A stretch of DNA of 41,939 nt from NCBI GenBank assembly GCA_019075925.1, contig JAGXAC010000008.1, positions 1-41,939 on the forward strand, written 5' to 3'. Each line of letters starts with the position of its first letter. The first letter of the stretch is position 1. Source of the DNA: Hyphomicrobiales bacterium (GTDB lineage: Bacteria; Pseudomonadota; Alphaproteobacteria; Rhizobiales; Xanthobacteraceae). A program made the translations under genes and the position numbers. The notes below the pieces were generated by a model. The model made no database searches. It worked only from the letters and a program-made list of their open reading frames with translations, and had not been told where the DNA came from. Below, piece by piece: positions 39,754 to 41,939 of the stretch.

Positions 39754-39821
39754 CATAGCAGCCGTCCATTGCGGCGGCCACTGACCGCACCGGCGGCCGC
39801 GCGCGCCCGGATGATGCGAAA

Positions 39822-41177
39822 ATGCCAATGTTCATGCCGATCCTCCGCCATGCCGTCGCCGGCCTGATCGTGGTCAGCCTGGCCGACGCCGCACTGGCGC
39901 AGAATAAGCCGGATGACTGGCTGACACGGTTGTTTCAACCTTCCGCAACCGAGGCGGTTCCGGCGCCGTCCGGCGGCGGGCACCAGTGGAGCGGACAGTC
40001 CGGCGCCTCCGGCAATCCGCTGATGACCGCCAATGCCATCCGCGCCGCTGCCGCGGATTTCCCCGATTGCATCGCCGGTTTGTGGCCGGCGGCGGAGAGC
40101 CGCGGAATCACCCGCGCTACCTTCGAACGGGCCACCGGTGGGCTCACGCCGGACCTGAGCATCATGGATCTGCTCGATGCGCAGCCCGAATTCACCAAAT
40201 CGCCATGGGACTATCTCGACATCCTCGTCGACGACGCGCGCATCGCCCGCGGCCGCGAATTGCTGGCGCAATACGCCAAGGCCTTCGCGGCCGCCGAGCG
40301 TGCCTACGGCGTCGATCGCTATATCCTCGCCGCCATTTGGGGCGTCGAATCGAAATACGGCACCAAGGGCGGCGACCGTCCGGTGATCCGTTCGACCGCG
40401 ACGCTTGCCTGCGTCGGCCGCCGCCGCGATTTCTTCCGTGGCGAGTTTTTGGCGGCGCTTGAGATTGTCCAGCGCGGCGACGTGCCGCCCGAGCGGCTGA
40501 TCGGCTCCTGGGCCGGCGCCTTCGGACCGACGCAATTCATGCCCTCGACGTTCGAGCGCTACGCGGTCGATTTCGACGGCGACGGCCATCGCGACATTGT
40601 CGATTCCGTCCCCGACGCCGTCGCCTCGACGGCGAACAATCTGAAAAGCTACGGCTGGGTGAGGGGGGAAGGGTGGGGCTATGAAGTCGTGCTGCCGCAG
40701 CATTTCGATTACCTGCTGGCCGGCCGCGCGAAGCAGATGACGTTGCGCCAATGGCAGGGGCTCGGCGTCCGGCGCGCGGTCGACAAGCCGTTCCCGCGGC
40801 CGGCCGAGCGGGCGTATCTCCTGTTGCCCGCCGGCGCGCGCGGACCGGCCTTTCTGATGCTGCGGAATTTCAGCGTCATCATGAAATACAATCCGTCCGA
40901 AGCATATGCGCTTGCGATCGGCCACCTCGCCGACCGGTTGCGCGGCGGCGCACCGTTCGTACAGCCGTGGCCGCGCGACGAGCGGGTGTTGACCGTCGCC
41001 GAGCGTTACGAGATGCAGCAGCTTCTGGCCCGGCGCGGCTTCGATATCGGCGAACCGGACGGCTTGCTCGGCCCGCGCACCCGCGTCGCGATCCGCAGGT
41101 TTCAGGCGGCGACCGGACAAATCCCCGACGGCTTTGCATCGAGCGTGGTGCTCGATCGCCTGCGCCGGCCTCAATGA
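39822..41177 (+). CDS. Membrane-bound lytic murein transglycosylase, MltB family, with C-terminal peptidoglycan-binding domain
   Basis: Cleaves peptidoglycan glycan strands to 1,6-anhydro ends in the periplasm. A signal peptide spans about 1-26 ([14 protein letters not shown]) without a lipobox Cys, so the protein is probably soluble, not a lipoprotein. The catalytic Glu176 is in [42 protein letters not shown] is the family's substrate and Ca-like loop block. The last 60 residues ([36 protein letters not shown]) are a PG_binding_1 domain. Length is 451 residues, usual for the alphaproteobacterial type. Start at 39822 or the ATG at 39834. Confidence 0.94.
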   Translation: MPMFMPILRHAVAGLIVVSLADAALAQNKPDDWLTRLFQPSATEAVPAPSGGGHQWSGQSGASGNPLMTANAIRAAAADFPDCIAGLWPAAESRGITRATFERATGGLTPDLSIMDLLDAQPEFTKSPWDYLDILVDDARIARGRELLAQYAKAFAAAERAYGVDRYILAAIWGVESKYGTKGGDRPVIRSTATLACVGRRRDFFRGEFLAALEIVQRGDVPPERLIGSWAGAFGPTQFMPSTFERYAVDFDGDGHRDIVDSVPDAVASTANNLKSYGWVRGEGWGYEVVLPQHFDYLLAGRAKQMTLRQWQGLGVRRAVDKPFPRPAERAYLLLPAGARGPAFLMLRNFSVIMKYNPSEAYALAIGHLADRLRGGAPFVQPWPRDERVLTVAERYEMQQLLARRGFDIGEPDGLLGPRTRVAIRRFQAATGQIPDGFASSVVLDRLRRPQ

Positions 41178-41231
41178 CCCTGCGCCCGCGCGCCACGGCG
41201 CGCGGCAGGCAGCGGCATAGCAATGAACGCG

Positions 41232-41543
41232 CTACCAGCACGTAAAATCGAACGGCGAGAACCGGCGCGCCGTCTTCGTCGGTGAATCCGCGGTGTCCGG
41301 CGTTTGCGCGATGACGCGAGCGAACGCCTGTTGTCGAACGTCGCCCGGCACCTGGTCGAAGCCGCGCTTGAGGCAGGCGAGCGCGTCGCCTTCGCACCGT
41401 TTCGTTCTGCGGCACGGCTTGTAGCGGCAGGTGGTCCAGAACGCGAAGATATTGCAATAGTCGCGTTGCGCCGCTTTGGCGGCGGCATTGAATCGCGCCT
41501 GCCATTCCCGCGGCGCGGGTTTTTTCGCGGGCATCGTGCGCAT
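41232..41543 (-). CDS. Small Cys-rich protein, unknown function
   Basis: A 103-residue protein with a basic N-terminus (TMPAKKPAPREWQARFNAAAKAAQRDYCN) and five Cys in the middle (YCNIFAFWTTCRYKPCRRTKRCEGDALACLKRG), a spacing that suggests disulfides or a small metal site. No signal peptide is seen with this start. The start at 41543 is preceded by GAAAGAGC; further in-frame ATGs at 41579 and 41684 would add 12 or 47 residues that look less natural. It is convergent with the transglycosylase gene. I do not recognise the family by name, though similar small proteins are, I believe, found near relatives. Confidence 0.55.
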   Translation of the reverse strand: MRTMPAKKPAPREWQARFNAAAKAAQRDYCNIFAFWTTCRYKPCRRTKRCEGDALACLKRGFDQVPGDVRQQAFARVIAQTPDTADSPTKTARRFSPFDFTCW

Positions 41544-41939
41544 CGCAGCTCTTTCATCCTTCCCCGCTTCGCGGGGCATGAAATAGTCGATCGTTCTCGC
41601 GACGCGTTTCGCGCCCGAGGCTTGCTCACCACCACGACGAAAGAAAAGAAGGGAGCGGAGCGCCGAAAGGCGCATGCCGTCCATTGGCCGCCCTGCGCCT
41701 CCTTTGCCTTCCCCTTGCGGGAACGGTCGGGGAGTGGCGGCCGCGCGCCACAGACAAGCGTGCGCGGTTTGCGCAACGCGTCTGCATTTCCGGGCGCGCT
41801 CGCCTTCCGGCGCTCACGCTTGCGGCTCTCGCCGGCGAGTTTCCCCGCCGGCTCAGCTCCAGGCCATGCTTCCCGGGATCGGTCCGGACGGGCGTTACCC
41901 GCCCTTCGCGGTCCCGGTTCCAGTGAAAGCACCTCACGC
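41544..41939. other. GC-rich stretch with no convincing gene, to window end
   Basis: A hairpin CCCCGC/GCGGGG (41562-41576) lies close to the 5' end of the small Cys-rich gene. Beyond it all frames look like low-quality shadows rich in Arg, Ser and Pro. No tRNA, terminator or promoter was recognised. A gene running off the right edge cannot be excluded. Confidence 0.5.

Noticed and set aside
39576-41174. N-terminal 533-codon extension of galU
   Set aside because: It is antisense to the lytic transglycosylase gene, and GalU homologues begin at the [12 protein letters not shown] block that follows the ATG at 39575.
41544-41939. Coding frames running to the right edge on both strands
   Set aside because: Frames on both strands are equally long, Arg/Ser/Pro-rich and without motifs or ribosome-binding sites, so I cannot support any.
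1-41939. tRNA genes, CRISPR arrays, insertion sequences or prophage genes
   Set aside because: No T-loop-like tRNA signature in the spacers, no regularly spaced repeats, and no transposase or integrase motifs in any plausible frame.

Overview
The window is GC-rich, densely coded DNA with features typical of an alphaproteobacterium, most likely of the order Hyphomicrobiales near Bradyrhizobium, Rhodopseudomonas or the Xanthobacteraceae. This is inferred from the gene families present (BBP2_2-type outer-membrane barrel, DUF4260, fused 1160-residue indolepyruvate ferredoxin oxidoreductase-type protein), from TTAACCAT-type CtrA-like sites, and from short palindromic intergenic repeats built on GAAGCAATCCA/TGGATTGCTTC. 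No 16S rRNA, tRNA, insertion sequence, phage gene or CRISPR array was seen. It reads as chromosomal metabolic DNA.

Layout. (1) 2-3812: a three-gene formyl/C1 operon of formyl-CoA:oxalate CoA-transferase (5' end outside the window), a formyltransferase-fold protein, and formate-tetrahydrofolate ligase, followed by a palindromic repeat and a YfcG-like glutathione transferase (3907-4593). (2) 4608-10113, minus strand: M3 oligopeptidase, HpxW-like Ntn hydrolase, DUF1007 protein and NicO permease; the last two resemble the ZevA/ZevB metal pair. (3) 10380-12590: a small membrane protein, a long structured leader, a class III ornithine decarboxylase with a clear terminator, and a small secreted protein. 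(4) 12761-15319: a Zur-like operator and the zinc ABC transporter znuACB. (5) 15473-18626: a tripartite TRAP transporter. (6) 18741-21228: a nitronate-monooxygenase-like flavoprotein and a family III CoA-transferase whose sequence blocks appear in swapped order. (7) 21202-22822, minus strand: a cobalt-type nitrile hydratase operon (alpha, beta, accessory) with 4-base overlaps. (8) 23368-26429: an SDR dehydrogenase, a metallo-beta-lactamase-fold hydrolase with a DUF4260 membrane protein, and a divergent LysR regulator that looks leaderless. (9) 26440-27329: a pair of YeeE/YedE sulfur-transport half-proteins. (10) 27547-30548: a frameshifted acyl-CoA-dehydrogenase-fold gene, a second glutathione transferase and a class III adenylate cyclase. 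(11) 30684-35714: the fused indolepyruvate oxidoreductase-type protein, a small Cys-rich secreted protein and ferrochelatase. (12) 35933-41543: a large outer-membrane barrel, a lactonase-like metallo-hydrolase, galU, a MltB-type lytic transglycosylase and a small Cys-rich protein.

How it fits together. The first block would let the cell take formyl units released from oxalate into the folate pool; the HpxW-like enzyme could supply oxalate from oxamate. Two metal systems (ZevAB-like and Znu, the latter apparently Zur-controlled) and a cobalt-type nitrile hydratase point to active metal management. The centre of the window (TRAP importer, flavoprotein, CoA-transferase, nitrile hydratase, SDR, two glutathione transferases, acyl-CoA-dehydrogenase-like enzyme) is a scavenging and catabolic zone whose substrates cannot be read from sequence. 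The right end is mostly housekeeping: haem, UDP-glucose and cell-wall functions.

Protein family calls rest on motif recognition by eye; no database search was possible.
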